Shown here in pieces: positions 15,371 to 24,535 of a stretch of DNA of 64,000 nt. This DNA comes from Guyparkeria sp046540515 (GTDB taxonomy: Bacteria; Pseudomonadota; Gammaproteobacteria; Halothiobacillales; Halothiobacillaceae): the NCBI RefSeq assembly GCF_046540515.1, contig NZ_JBKHFB010000001.1, forward strand, positions 1-64,000. The letters run 5' to 3'. The first letter of the stretch is position 1, and each line of letters opens with the position of its first letter. Under the pieces are notes generated by a model. That model did no database searches and had not been told where the DNA came from. It saw only the letters and a program-made list of their open reading frames with translations. A program made the translations under genes and the position numbers.

Positions 15371-18300
15371 TGCTCGGTCGTGCCCTGATCACCGCTCTGG
15401 TCTGGTTGCGACGACTGGTCCTGGTCGGCGGCTGGCTGGCGTTGACGGTGCTCATGCTGGCCGCCGTGGCGCTGTGGTGGCTGACGAGCACGTCGTCCGG
15501 CGTCCAGTGGTCGTTCGACCAGGCCGAGCAGCGCCTGTCCGCGTTGACGGTCGAGCACGTCGAGGGCACACCCTGGCGTGGGTTGCGGCTCGAAGGATTG
15601 GCCTGGCAGCCGCAGGAAGGGGCGGCCGTCGAGGCGGCCGAACTGCGGCTCGAGATCGACCCGGGCGCGCTCTGGCGCGGGCAGCTGCGGCTGGCCGACC
15701 TGTTTGTCCGGGACATGCTCGTCGACCTGCCGCCGGCCGGGGAGGACGCGGCGGGCGGGCCGGACGGTGCGTTCGACCCGGATGACCTGCCCTTGCCGCC
15801 CTGGCTGGTCGAGGTCGAATCCCTGCGCGCCGAGTCGGTCGTGATTCGCCAGGGCGAGCGGGACACGCGGGTCGAGACTGCGCAGCTCACCGCCCTGCTG
15901 GATGCCCGGGTCGATCGCCCCCGCCTCGAACTCGATCTCGCCGAACTCGCGCTCGAGATGCCCGATGCCGTGCGGCTGGACGGCCGGGGCGAGATCGCCG
16001 TCGAACTGGCCGGCTCGATGCCCGCGATCGGCAGGATCGAGCTTCTGATGGATCATCCCGCCGGCTGGCTTTCGGGCCACGTCGACGTCGAGGGGGAGGC
16101 GCTCGCGGGGCTCGCTCTGCGCCCGACGCTGGACTGGATCGGCGCCGACGGCCAGCCGGCCGCCGCCTGCGGGGCGATGACGCTGGAGGGCGCGGACCTG
16201 GCCATCTCGAACCTCGTCATCGATGCGCTCGGGGGACGGCTGGCGCTCGACGGCGCGGCGCAGCTGGCGGCCGACTGGTCGCTTCGCCTCGCGGGGCGGG
16301 GCGAGTCCGTCGATCCCGCGTGGATCACCCCCGGCCTGCCGGGAGATCTCGATTTTGGTGTCTCGATCGACGTCTCGCGCGCCGACGGGTGGCTGCCGGT
16401 TGCCGGGCGGCTGGCGATCGACCGGCTGGACGGCGAGCTGGCGGGAGAGCGGCTCGAGGCGATCGACATCGAGGGCGACCTTGCCTCGGACCTGGTCACG
16501 CTCGGGGTCGATGGTCGCGCCGGGGGAGGCGATCTGCGGCTCGATGCCCGGCTCGATGCCGAGCGTGGCTTCGAGGCCGACTGGCGGATCGAGGCGCTGC
16601 CGGTCGCCGCGGCGCTGCTCGACGGGCAGCGGCCCGCGCTGGTCTTCGCCAGCGACGGCCGGGTCCACGGGCGCCTGCCGGACTGGGAGCAACCGCTGTC
16701 GGCAGCGGACTGGCTGGCGCAGAGCCGGCTCGAGTTGGAGGCCCTGCGGGCGGTGCTGGCCGAATCCGGCGTCGAGGGTGAGCCACGTCGCCTGCAGCTC
16801 GACGCCCAAGGCCGCCTGGCCGACGGCGAGGCCGCTCTGTCACGGGGCGAGCTGAGCATGCCGGGGGCGCGGTTCGAGGCCGGCGGGCGACTGGCGACCG
16901 CCGCGGAACTCGACGATTGGCTGATCGACGACGGCCGGCTGCAACTGTCGGTGCCGGATCTCGGCGCGCTGCCCTGGGACATGGTCGAGCGCGTGCCGGG
17001 CGTCGACCTTGCCGCCCTTGGAACGGACGCTGCCCGCGGAGCGATCGATGCCGATGTCGACCTGGCCGGGCCGTTGCTCGACCCGCACGGGCGGCTTGAA
17101 CTGACGGCCCGCTCCCTGGTGCTCGCCGGGCATTCGCTCGGTGAACTGGCCGTCGACGGCCGCATCGGCGGGCCGGAGGCGAACGATGACCTGCGGCTGT
17201 CGCTCGAGGCGGCGGATCTGCGCGCCGTCGGTGCCGAGGAGAGACTGATCGACCGCCTGTCCATTCGGGCCGACGGCACGCCCGAGGCCCACCGGTTGCG
17301 GATGGACGCCGATGCGATGGTCGGGCTCCGGCTGGTCGCCGATGGCGGCTGGGACGGCGCGCAGTGGCAGGGACGGCTGGATCGCCTCGATCTCTCCCGG
17401 CCCGACGTGGGTGACTGGGCGCTGGCCGAGCCGGCGACCCTCACCATCGATGCGCAACGTCAGCGACTGGAAACCTTCTGCCTGCGGCCGGTCAGTGCCG
17501 GGATGCCGGCGTCCGAGACCGGGCGATTGTGCCTGGACGCGGATCGCGACCCCGAGACGGTGAATGCCCGTGCCAGCGGGGACCTGTCGCTCATGGCGCT
17601 CTGGCAGCAGTGGCCGGGGGCGGACCCGGAAACCCTCGAGTTGCCGGGTCGGCTGCAGGTCGATGGCACGGCCCGCCTTGCCGCCGGCGTGCCGAGCGCC
17701 GACATCGGGATCGACCTGCCGGCCAGCGAGATCCGGCTGGCCGGGGATGCCTTTACCGATGACTCCAGCAACGACGAGTTCGAGGTGATCACCTACCGGC
17801 CGGCACGGCTGGAGGTACGCCTCGACGGTGAGCAGGTCGAGGGCGGTCTTCAGGCCGGTCTGGAGGACTGGCTCGACCTGAGTGCCGCAGGCCGTGCAGA
17901 CCTGGCGGATCGCCAGATCGAGGGTGACGTCGACCTGGCCCGTGCCGACCTCGCCCGCCTGGTCGATCTGTTCGAGAGCCTGGTCGGTCCGACCAACCTG
18001 CCGGTGGGCGACATCACGGGCGATCTCCGCGGGCAGGCGTCCGTCACCGGGGACTGGGCGGATCCCCGTGTCGCCGCAAGCCTGCGGCTGCGCGATTTCG
18101 GCCTGGCCGCCTTTGCCGCCGGCACCGAATACCGCGACGGCCGGATCGACGCGGAGCTGGCTTCTGACGGCGGTATCACCTTGGCGGGATCGCTGGTCGG
18201 CGAGGCGGACACGCCACCACGGCCGGTGTTCCAGGAGCGGCGCATCACCGAGACCGAGTCCTCGCGCACTCGTGGTGAACTGGCCCTGAGCGGCGAGGGG

Positions 18301-19290
18301 CGGTTCGATGCCCCGGGCGACTGGCGGCTGGCGCTGGAAGTCGGCGGCGAGGCGGTGCCGGTGCTGCGCCTGCCGACGATGACCGTCGATGCCCGCCCGG
18401 ACCTGCAACTGGATCTTGCACCGTCCGGGGGGCGCCTGGACGGCGCGATTCACGTGCCGCTGGTGATCGCCAATATCGAGGAGCTGCCGGAAAGTGCGCG
18501 CAGCAACTCGCCAGACCTGGTGATCGTCGGCGAGGAGGAGCCGGACCCCGGTTCCGCCTACCCGATCGAGGGCGACGTCGACGTCGTCCTGGGCGACGAT
18601 GTCAGCCTGCGCGGCCACGGTTTCGCCACCCGGCTGGCCGGAGGGCTGGAGCTGAGGATCCGGCCCGATCAGACCGTTGACGGCTTCGGCGAGGTGCGCC
18701 TCGAGGACGGTCGCTACCAGGCCTACGGCCAGGATCTGCGTATCGAGCGCGGCCGGCTGATCTTCAACGGGCCACTGGGTGCGCCGGGGCTGGACGTGGT
18801 GGCCAGTCGCCAGATCGACGATGCCGAGCGCACGGTGGTGGGCCTGTCGATACAGGGGGAGCTGGAGAATCCCGAGACTGAGGTCTTCTCGGAACCGGCC
18901 ACCTCTCAGAGCGATGCGCTGTCGCTGCTGCTGACCGGGCGGCGGCTCTCCGATGGTTCGGAGGGGGACGGCTCGTTGCTGATGGCAGCGATCAAGGGGC
19001 TGGGTGTTCGCGGGGGGGACACGCTGGCCCAGCAGGTCAACGCCACCCTGGGCTTCGACGAGATCGGGCTGGATTCGGGCGACGACGTGAGCGGCACGCG
19101 CTTGAGCGTCGGCAAGCGCATCGGGGAGAATCTGCTGGTCCGCTACGCGGTGGGGGTATTCGATGGAGTCGGGGAAGTGATCACGCGCTACCGCATCAAC
19201 CGGTTCCTGCACTTGGAACTGACCAGCAGTGCCGAGTCGCAGTCGGGTGACCTGATCTACCAGATCGACACCGGACGACGGGAGGACTGA
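15370..19290 (+). CDS. tamB: Translocation and assembly module protein TamB (DUF490/AsmA-like)
   Basis: Very long periplasm-spanning protein of 1306 residues, anchored in the inner membrane by one helix (about 17-38) and partnered with TamA. The middle consists of repetitive beta-strand-rich segments thought to form a lipid-conducting groove; family members move phospholipids between the membranes. The C-terminal DUF490 domain (about 950-1306) contains VDVVLGDDVSLRGHGFATRLAGGL and the conserved ending with RYRINRFLHLEL. It overlaps tamA by one base, and the next gene starts inside its stop codon, so the run is tightly coupled. Length is similar to that of E. coli TamB (1259). Confidence 0.93.
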   Translation: MLGRALITALVWLRRLVLVGGWLALTVLMLAAVALWWLTSTSSGVQWSFDQAEQRLSALTVEHVEGTPWRGLRLEGLAWQPQEGAAVEAAELRLEIDPGALWRGQLRLADLFVRDMLVDLPPAGEDAAGGPDGAFDPDDLPLPPWLVEVESLRAESVVIRQGERDTRVETAQLTALLDARVDRPRLELDLAELALEMPDAVRLDGRGEIAVELAGSMPAIGRIELLMDHPAGWLSGHVDVEGEALAGLALRPTLDWIGADGQPAAACGAMTLEGADLAISNLVIDALGGRLALDGAAQLAADWSLRLAGRGESVDPAWITPGLPGDLDFGVSIDVSRADGWLPVAGRLAIDRLDGELAGERLEAIDIEGDLASDLVTLGVDGRAGGGDLRLDARLDAERGFEADWRIEALPVAAALLDGQRPALVFASDGRVHGRLPDWEQPLSAADWLAQSRLELEALRAVLAESGVEGEPRRLQLDAQGRLADGEAALSRGELSMPGARFEAGGRLATAAELDDWLIDDGRLQLSVPDLGALPWDMVERVPGVDLAALGTDAARGAIDADVDLAGPLLDPHGRLELTARSLVLAGHSLGELAVDGRIGGPEANDDLRLSLEAADLRAVGAEERLIDRLSIRADGTPEAHRLRMDADAMVGLRLVADGGWDGAQWQGRLDRLDLSRPDVGDWALAEPATLTIDAQRQRLETFCLRPVSAGMPASETGRLCLDADRDPETVNARASGDLSLMALWQQWPGADPETLELPGRLQVDGTARLAAGVPSADIGIDLPASEIRLAGDAFTDDSSNDEFEVITYRPARLEVRLDGEQVEGGLQAGLEDWLDLSAAGRADLADRQIEGDVDLARADLARLVDLFESLVGPTNLPVGDITGDLRGQASVTGDWADPRVAASLRLRDFGLAAFAAGTEYRDGRIDAELASDGGITLAGSLVGEADTPPRPVFQERRITETESSRTRGELALSGEGRFDAPGDWRLALEVGGEAVPVLRLPTMTVDARPDLQLDLAPSGGRLDGAIHVPLVIANIEELPESARSNSPDLVIVGEEEPDPGSAYPIEGDVDVVLGDDVSLRGHGFATRLAGGLELRIRPDQTVDGFGEVRLEDGRYQAYGQDLRIERGRLIFNGPLGAPGLDVVASRQIDDAERTVVGLSIQGELENPETEVFSEPATSQSDALSLLLTGRRLSDGSEGDGSLLMAAIKGLGVRGGDTLAQQVNATLGFDEIGLDSGDDVSGTRLSVGKRIGENLLVRYAVGVFDGVGEVITRYRINRFLHLELTSSAESQSGDLIYQIDTGRRED

Positions 19291-19979
19291 TGGGTATCGG
19301 CCTGCTGATCGTCCTGGGCCTGATGGCCGCGCTCTCCTACCTGCCCGGCTGGTGGGTCGGGCAGGTGATGCGGCGACACAGCGAACCGGCCGACCGCTTC
19401 GACTTCTCCGGCGCCGACCTGGCCCGCTACCTGCTTGATCGCCATCATCTCGAATACGTCAAGGTGGAGGAGACCAAGGCCGGCGACCACTACGACCCCG
19501 CCGACCGGGCGGTGCGTCTGTCACCGGCGCACTTTTCCGGGCATTCGCTTACCGCGATCACGGTGGCCGCCCACGAGGTGGGTCACGCCCTGCAGGATGC
19601 CGAGCAATACCCGCCGTTCCAGCGTCGGCAGGAAGTGGTCGAGCGTACCCGGTGGGCACAACGCATCGCCGGCTGGATCCTGGTCGCCATCCCGGTCGTC
19701 TCGGTGATCCAGAAGGGGCCGCTGGCCGGGCTGGTGATGTTCGCCGCCGGGGTGATGACCATGGCGGTGCCCGTCTTCGCCCACCTGGCCACCCTGCCCA
19801 CCGAGCTCGATGCCAGCTTCAATCGCGCCTTGCCCATGCTCCAGGAGGGCGGCTTCCTCAGGAAGACCGACCGCCGCCCCGCCCGCCGCATCCTGCGCGC
19901 CGCGGCATTGACCTACGTCGCCCAGGCCCTGTCCTCGCTGATCAACGTCTTCCGCTGGCTGCGCGGCATGCGGATGTAG
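19290..19979 (+). CDS. Membrane zinc metallopeptidase (YugP-like, Zn_peptidase_2)
   Basis: A 229-residue membrane protein with an N-terminal helix (about 2-23), the zinc site HEVGH at 95-99, two central helices (about 128-165) and the conserved segment LPTELDAS (about 169-176). This combination matches the YugP/DUF2268-unrelated Zn_peptidase_2 family of membrane-bound metalloproteases, whose substrates are unknown. The start overlaps the last base of tamB. Its position directly after tamAB suggests an envelope quality-control role, but that is inference only. Confidence 0.85.
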   Translation: MGIGLLIVLGLMAALSYLPGWWVGQVMRRHSEPADRFDFSGADLARYLLDRHHLEYVKVEETKAGDHYDPADRAVRLSPAHFSGHSLTAITVAAHEVGHALQDAEQYPPFQRRQEVVERTRWAQRIAGWILVAIPVVSVIQKGPLAGLVMFAAGVMTMAVPVFAHLATLPTELDASFNRALPMLQEGGFLRKTDRRPARRILRAAALTYVAQALSSLINVFRWLRGMRM

Positions 19980-20071
19980 CAGGGGAAGAGAGGAACCCGC
20001 GGCTCGGTTACAATGCCGCCCACCGCGCCGCGAAAGCGGCCCCCGAATCCAGAACAATCAGGAAGCGCGCA

Positions 20072-20842
20072 ATGCAGAGCCAATACCTCGAAACCGCCCT
20101 CGCCGCCGCCCGTGCCGCCGAGGCGGTGGTCCGTCGCTACTGGCAGCAGAACGTCGAGATCGAGATCAAGGAAGACGCCACGCCGGTCACCGTGGCCGAT
20201 GTGGAGACGGAGAAGGCCATCAAGGCGGTGATCCTGGATGCCTTCCCGGATCACGGTTTCTACGGGGAGGAGACCGGCAAGACGCGTCCTGAGGCGGAGT
20301 TCACCTGGCTGGTCGACCCGATCGACGGCACCAAGAGCTTCGTGCGCGAGTACCCGTTCTTCTCCACGCAGATCGCGCTGATGCAGGGCGACGAGATCAT
20401 CCTGGGCGTGTCGAGCGCGCCGGTGTTCGGCGAGTACGCCTACGCCGAGAAGGGTGGCGGTGCGTTCTTCATGGACCGCGCCGCGCGGGTCAGTCAGATC
20501 GATACCCTTTCCGAGGCGACGCTTTCGGTGGGCAATCTCGTGACGCTCGCCAAGCAACCGGTCGGCTGGGCCGGGCTGGCGACGCTGGTTGCGGAGGTCA
20601 ACCGCACCCGCGGCTACGGCGACTTCTACCACTACCACCTGCTGGCGCGTGGGGCGATCGACCTGGTGGTGGAGTCCGACGTCAACGTGCTCGATATCGC
20701 CGCGCTGTCGGTGATCGTCCAGGAGGCGGGCGGCGTATTCACCGACCTCGAGGGCAACGGCGTGGGGCTGGACACCACGACCGTCTGTGCCGCCGCCACG
20801 CCGGCTCTGCACCAGATCGCCCGCAAGCGGCTGGGGTTCTGA
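20072..20842 (+). CDS. Inositol monophosphatase-family phosphatase (HisN-like)
   Basis: A 256-residue cytosolic magnesium-dependent phosphatase. Metal-binding motifs are GEE at 65-67 and DPIDGTKSF at 82-90. The third motif, usually WDxAA or YDxAA, appears as LDIAA near residue 208 and retains the aspartate. The DPIDGTKSF sequence and overall length resemble histidinol-phosphatases of the HisN type, though inositol-1-phosphatase or CysQ-like activity cannot be excluded. The start ATG at 20072 follows CAGGAAG. A longer open frame overlaps the preceding peptidase gene and was rejected. It lies 92 bases after the peptidase gene, so it may have its own promoter. Confidence 0.85.
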   Translation: MQSQYLETALAAARAAEAVVRRYWQQNVEIEIKEDATPVTVADVETEKAIKAVILDAFPDHGFYGEETGKTRPEAEFTWLVDPIDGTKSFVREYPFFSTQIALMQGDEIILGVSSAPVFGEYAYAEKGGGAFFMDRAARVSQIDTLSEATLSVGNLVTLAKQPVGWAGLATLVAEVNRTRGYGDFYHYHLLARGAIDLVVESDVNVLDIAALSVIVQEAGGVFTDLEGNGVGLDTTTVCAAATPALHQIARKRLGF

Positions 20843-20887
20843 GGATTGGCTGGAACGTTTCGCGAGTAACGGTCGGTCAGGTGGGAT

Positions 20888-21754
20888 TCAGACCGGCAGG
20901 TCGATCCAGCCCATCAGGATGGCCGCGGCCAGGAACCAGACGTAGAACGAGAAGATCTTGAGCTGGGCGCGGTAGAGGAAGTAGACCACCAGCTTCAGCG
21001 AGACGATCCCGACGATCGCCGCGACGACGAAGCCGACGGCCAGGTCCATCAGGGTCAGACCGTTGAGGCCGAACTCGCCCCAGACCTCCAGGCTCTGGAC
21101 CAGGGTGGCCGCGAGGATGGTCGGTATGGCGAGGAAGAAGCTGTATTCGGCGGCCCAGCGGCGCTTGAGGCCGGTGAACAGGGCGAAGACGATGGTCATC
21201 GCGCTGCGCGACAGGCCCGGGACCAGCGCGAAGCCCTGGGCCACGCCGATGACGGTCGCCACCTTGGCGTTGATGCCCTTCAGGCCGCGGCGGCGCGGTT
21301 TGAGCTTGTCGGTCCACCACAGCAGGATGCCGGTCAGGGTGAGGGTGAAGGCGATCATCACCGGCGTGGCGAACACGTGTTCGAAGGTGGCCTTGAGCCC
21401 GAAGCCGATCGCGGCAGTGGCCAGCACCGACAGCATCCCCAGCAGGAACAGGCGCACATACAGCGGCATGCCTTCGTGCCGACCCTCGGCCGAGGCCCAG
21501 TGCAGGGCCCCGGTCGCCGCGTTGCGCGAGAAGCGCCACAGGCTGGACCAGAACACCACCACGATCGAGACCAGGGTGCCGACATGCACCACCAGGTCGA
21601 ACAGGATCATCTCGGCGCTGTCCGGCGGCGGCAGGTCATGGCCCTTCTCGATCAGCCAGTGCTGGGTGAGCACGAGATGGGCGGTCGAGCTGACGGGCAG
21701 GAACATGAAGATGCCCTGAATGACGCCGAGCAGGGCGGCGATGAGCAGTGTCAC
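20888..21754 (-). CDS. uppP: Undecaprenyl-diphosphatase (UppP/BacA) homologue with altered active site
   Basis: A 288-residue polytopic membrane protein of the BacA/UppP family, which recycles undecaprenyl diphosphate to the monophosphate lipid carrier for peptidoglycan and O-antigen synthesis. The PGLSRSAMT motif (PGxSRSxxT) and FLPVSSTAH are intact. However, the first motif, normally (E/Q)GLTEFLP, reads QGIFMFLP here: Q13 is acceptable but the second acidic residue is M17. The reading was checked on the DNA (CAG GGC ATC TTC ATG TTC). The start is GTG at 21754, preceded by GAGG. It could be a paralogue with changed activity, or this lineage may tolerate the change; other uppP copies may exist outside the window. 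Confidence 0.88.
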   Translation of the reverse strand: MTLLIAALLGVIQGIFMFLPVSSTAHLVLTQHWLIEKGHDLPPPDSAEMILFDLVVHVGTLVSIVVVFWSSLWRFSRNAATGALHWASAEGRHEGMPLYVRLFLLGMLSVLATAAIGFGLKATFEHVFATPVMIAFTLTLTGILLWWTDKLKPRRRGLKGINAKVATVIGVAQGFALVPGLSRSAMTIVFALFTGLKRRWAAEYSFFLAIPTILAATLVQSLEVWGEFGLNGLTLMDLAVGFVVAAIVGIVSLKLVVYFLYRAQLKIFSFYVWFLAAAILMGWIDLPV

Positions 21755-21847
21755 GGTGACATCCTCGGGATGGGGAAAGCGCTGTTTCTACTGCAAGGCG
21801 CCATGGGCGTCAAATGCCGTCGGCCCGACAGCCGGCCACGACCCGGG

Positions 21848-22441
21848 TCAGTGGCTCAGGGGGTCGATGCCCGCTTCGCGCAGCAGCCGCGCGGTGGCGA
21901 TCAGCGGCATGCCGAGGATGGCGCTCGGGTCGCGGTTGTCCATGTGCTCGACCAGGCAGGCGCCCAGTCCCTCCGAACGCATGCTGCCGGCACAGTCGAA
22001 GGGTTGCTCGATCTCGACGTAGCGTGCGATTTCTTCCTCGGAAAGCGGGCGCATGCGCACCTCGACGGTTTCGTGCCAGTCGAGAAACCGCCCGTCGGGG
22101 CAGGCCACGCTGACCGCGACGTGGAAGACGATGCTCTCGCCGGCGATCTCGGCCAGCTGGCGTCTGGCCGTTGCGCCATCGCCGGGCTTGCCCAGGATGC
22201 CGCCCCCCCAAGCCAGGAGCTGATCGGAGCCCAGCACCACCGCCGATGGGTGGCGCTCGGCGACCCGGCCTGCCTTGGCATGCGCCAGGCGACGACAGGC
22301 GTCCGCCGCCGGTTCGCCGGTGCCGATCGTCTCGTCGATGTCGGCGGGATCGACGATGTAGGGGGTCCGGAGCCGATCGAGCAGCTGGCGGCGGGTAGCC
22401 GAGCCGGAGGCGAGGACGAGGCTGGGTTTGCGGTGCGGCAT
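21848..22441 (-). CDS. yceF: Maf-family nucleotide pyrophosphatase (YceF type, 7-methyl-GTP)
   Basis: A 197-residue house-cleaning enzyme that hydrolyses modified nucleoside triphosphates; YceF-type members prefer 7-methyl-GTP. The N-terminal phosphate-binding motif is LASGSATRRQLL, followed by GSDQL with the catalytic aspartate. FDCAGSMRSEGLG matches the YceF subgroup rather than the YhdE (dTTP) subgroup. It lies divergent from yceD-rpmF, as in E. coli and relatives, which supports the assignment. About 105 bases separate the divergent starts and must hold both promoters. Confidence 0.92.
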   Translation of the reverse strand: MPHRKPSLVLASGSATRRQLLDRLRTPYIVDPADIDETIGTGEPAADACRRLAHAKAGRVAERHPSAVVLGSDQLLAWGGGILGKPGDGATARRQLAEIAGESIVFHVAVSVACPDGRFLDWHETVEVRMRPLSEEEIARYVEIEQPFDCAGSMRSEGLGACLVEHMDNRDPSAILGMPLIATARLLREAGIDPLSH

Positions 22442-22548
22442 AGTGTTTGGCGAAAGCGTGAGAAGCCGGTAAACTTAGCGGATTAAGATTCCCGCTGGCA
22501 AGCTTTGGTGGCGCCGTGTTGCGTCTCGCCGGGCGCAGGATGGTGCCG

Positions 22549-23115
22549 ATGTCGACCGACGACAGCCAGACCCAGGTCAAGCAGCTGAGCGTGCCGCTGG
22601 ACGTGCGCGCCGCCTGTCGGGCGGGCGAGGAGTGGGGCGGCGAGGTGCCGGTCGCCGCGCTGCCGCGTTGTCGCGACATGGCGCCGGAGGCCGGCCGACT
22701 CGCCTATCGGCTTCGATTCTTCGAGGGGCAGGGGGTGCATCCGCTGGCCGCCGAGTTGTCGATCGAGGCATCGCTCGCGCTCGATTGCGCTCGCTGCCGC
22801 GAGACGGTAGTGCAGTCGGTCTCCTCTCGCTCCCGGCTGAGTTTCGTGTTCAGCGAGGAGCAGGCCGAGCATGTCGAGACGGACGCCGAGGCGGTGATCC
22901 TCGGGCGCGAGGGGCGGATCAAGCTGCTCGAGCTGATCGAGGACGAGCTGCTGATGGCGGTGCCCCTGATGCCGGTGCACGATCGTCCCTGCGGGGTGAT
23001 TTCGTCCGATCGGCCCTACGAGTCCGGAAAGATCGCCGAGCCCGTCGACGAGGGCGAGGACAATCCCTTCGCCGCGCTGGCTGCGCTGAAGAAGGGATCC
23101 GGCGGGAAAGACTGA
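22549..23115 (+). CDS. yceD: 23S rRNA accumulation protein YceD (DUF177)
   Basis: A 188-residue cytosolic protein of the DUF177 family, linked in enterobacteria to 23S rRNA accumulation and always found beside rpmF. The family pattern of a cysteine-bearing segment is seen as LALDCARCRETV, with a later acidic region RIKLLELIEDELLMAVPLMPVH and a C-terminal NPFAALAALKK tail typical of YceD. The start at 22549 is supported by AGGA 8 bases upstream; an in-frame alternative at 22516 would extend toward the yceF promoter area. It is the first gene of the yceD-rpmF-plsX-fabH run. Confidence 0.9.
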   Translation: MSTDDSQTQVKQLSVPLDVRAACRAGEEWGGEVPVAALPRCRDMAPEAGRLAYRLRFFEGQGVHPLAAELSIEASLALDCARCRETVVQSVSSRSRLSFVFSEEQAEHVETDAEAVILGREGRIKLLELIEDELLMAVPLMPVHDRPCGVISSDRPYESGKIAEPVDEGEDNPFAALAALKKGSGGKD

Positions 23116-23205
23116 ATTCGTGTCATGGCGGCAGTGCCGCCGGGACGGAATGAAAGCAAGCAGGCGCGCCCAGGCGCGTCTTGATCATTTTGGAGGTAGA
23201 AAACC

Positions 23206-23391
23206 ATGGCCGTACAGCAGAACAAGGTCAGCCGCGCGAAGCGCGACTCTCGCCGCGCCCACGACAGCCTGAAGAACGCGCAGCTGTCCATCGACCCGAC
23301 CAGCGGCGAGACCCATCGCCGTCACCACGTCACCCCGGACGGTTTCTACCGTGGCCGCCGCGTGGTTACCAAGTCGGGCGACAACGCCTGA
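23206..23391 (+). CDS. rpmF: 50S ribosomal protein L32
   Basis: A 61-residue basic ribosomal protein of the large subunit. The N-terminal sequence MAVQQNKVSRAKRDSRRAHD and HHVTPDGFYRGRRV are characteristic of L32. It belongs to the zinc-independent type, having no cysteine pairs. TTGGAGGT precedes the ATG, a very strong ribosome binding site as expected for a ribosomal protein. It sits between yceD and plsX, the standard arrangement that couples ribosome and fatty-acid gene expression in proteobacteria. Confidence 0.97.
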   Translation: MAVQQNKVSRAKRDSRRAHDSLKNAQLSIDPTSGETHRRHHVTPDGFYRGRRVVTKSGDNA

Positions 23392-23512
23392 TTTCCTTCG
23401 CCGAAGGTCCGCGTGGCGCCCGCCTGTCGGGCGGCACGGCCTGTCCGCGCCGCCTTGCCGGGGACTTGGGCAGTGCCGTCGTGTGGGGGCTTCCCGCGGG
23501 TAAGGGGCATCG

Positions 23513-24535
23513 ATGACCAGCCAGATCGCAATTGACGTGATGGGCGGTGATCACGGACCGGAGGTCACGGTTCGTGCCGCCGCCCGTTTCCTGTCGCGCC
23601 ATCCGTCGGCCGGGCTGCTGCTGGTCGGCGACCAGGCCTCCATCGAGCGGCACCTGGCCGATCAGGTCGGGATCGAGCGGGATCGGATCGAGATCGTCCA
23701 TGCCGACCAGGTGGTGGCGATGGACGAATCGCCGGCGATCGCGTTGCGGACCAAGAAATCCTCCTCGATGCGACTGGCGATCGACCTGGTCAAGGATGGT
23801 CGCGCCCAGGCGGCGGTCAGTGCCGGCAATACCGGTGCCCTGATGGCGACCGCCAAGTTCGTCTTGAAGACCCTGCCGGGTATCGAGCGCCCGGCGATCT
23901 GCACTGCGCTGCCGAACGAGTCCGGCCACACCCACGTGCTCGACCTGGGGGCGAACGTCGACTGCGACGCCGAGCACCTGTTCCAGTTCGCAGTGATGGG
24001 TTCGGTACTGGTCGAGGCCTTCGACGACAACCCCTCGCCACGTGTCGGCCTGCTCAACGTCGGCGCCGAGGCGATCAAGGGCAATGACACCGTCAAGGGT
24101 GCAGCAGAGCGGCTCGAGGCCGGGCCGGTCAACTACATCGGCTTCGTCGAGGGCGATGACATCTACAAGGGCGGCGTGGACGTGGTGGTCTGCGACGGCT
24201 TTGTCGGCAACGTCGCGCTCAAGAGCAGCGAGGGCGTGGCCAAGATGATCAGTCATTTCCTGCGCCAGGAATTCAAGCGGGGCCTGTTCTCGCGGCTCGC
24301 CGCGCTGATGGCGATGCCGGTGCTGGCGCGACTGAAGAAGCGGGTCGACCCGGGCCGCTACAACGGTGCGAGCCTGCTGGGCCTGCAGGGCATCGTGATC
24401 AAGAGTCACGGCGGGGCGAATGTGGACGCCTTCGCCAACGCGCTGGATGTCGCGCTGCGCGAGATCGAGAAGGATGTGCCGCGGCGCATCGACCAGCGTC
24501 TGGAGACCCTGCTACAGGAGCGCGGCCAGGCATGA
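23513..24535 (+). CDS. plsX: Phosphate acyltransferase PlsX
   Basis: Peripheral membrane enzyme that converts acyl-ACP and phosphate to acyl-phosphate, the donor used by PlsY for glycerophospholipid synthesis. At 340 residues it has the normal length. Visible signatures are IAIDVMGGDHGPE at the N-terminus, SAGNTGALMA (about residue 103), and VCDGFVGNVALKSSEG (about residue 226). The start codon is ATG at 23513. Its end overlaps fabH by 4 bases (ATGA), so the two are translationally coupled. Confidence 0.97.
   Translation: MTSQIAIDVMGGDHGPEVTVRAAARFLSRHPSAGLLLVGDQASIERHLADQVGIERDRIEIVHADQVVAMDESPAIALRTKKSSSMRLAIDLVKDGRAQAAVSAGNTGALMATAKFVLKTLPGIERPAICTALPNESGHTHVLDLGANVDCDAEHLFQFAVMGSVLVEAFDDNPSPRVGLLNVGAEAIKGNDTVKGAAERLEAGPVNYIGFVEGDDIYKGGVDVVVCDGFVGNVALKSSEGVAKMISHFLRQEFKRGLFSRLAALMAMPVLARLKKRVDPGRYNGASLLGLQGIVIKSHGGANVDAFANALDVALREIEKDVPRRIDQRLETLLQERGQA

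Noticed and set aside
16840..19212. 790-codon minus-strand open frame opposite tamB
   Set aside because: Translation is Gln/Arg/His-rich shadow sequence; tamB is supported by its domain structure, length and coupling.
15370..19290. tamB as two or more separate genes
   Set aside because: The frame is continuous from the N-terminal membrane anchor to the DUF490 end, with no frameshift or internal stop.
20888..21754. uppP homologue as a pseudogene
   Set aside because: The frame is full length with intact later motifs and a good ribosome binding site; only one catalytic residue differs, so it was kept as a gene and flagged.
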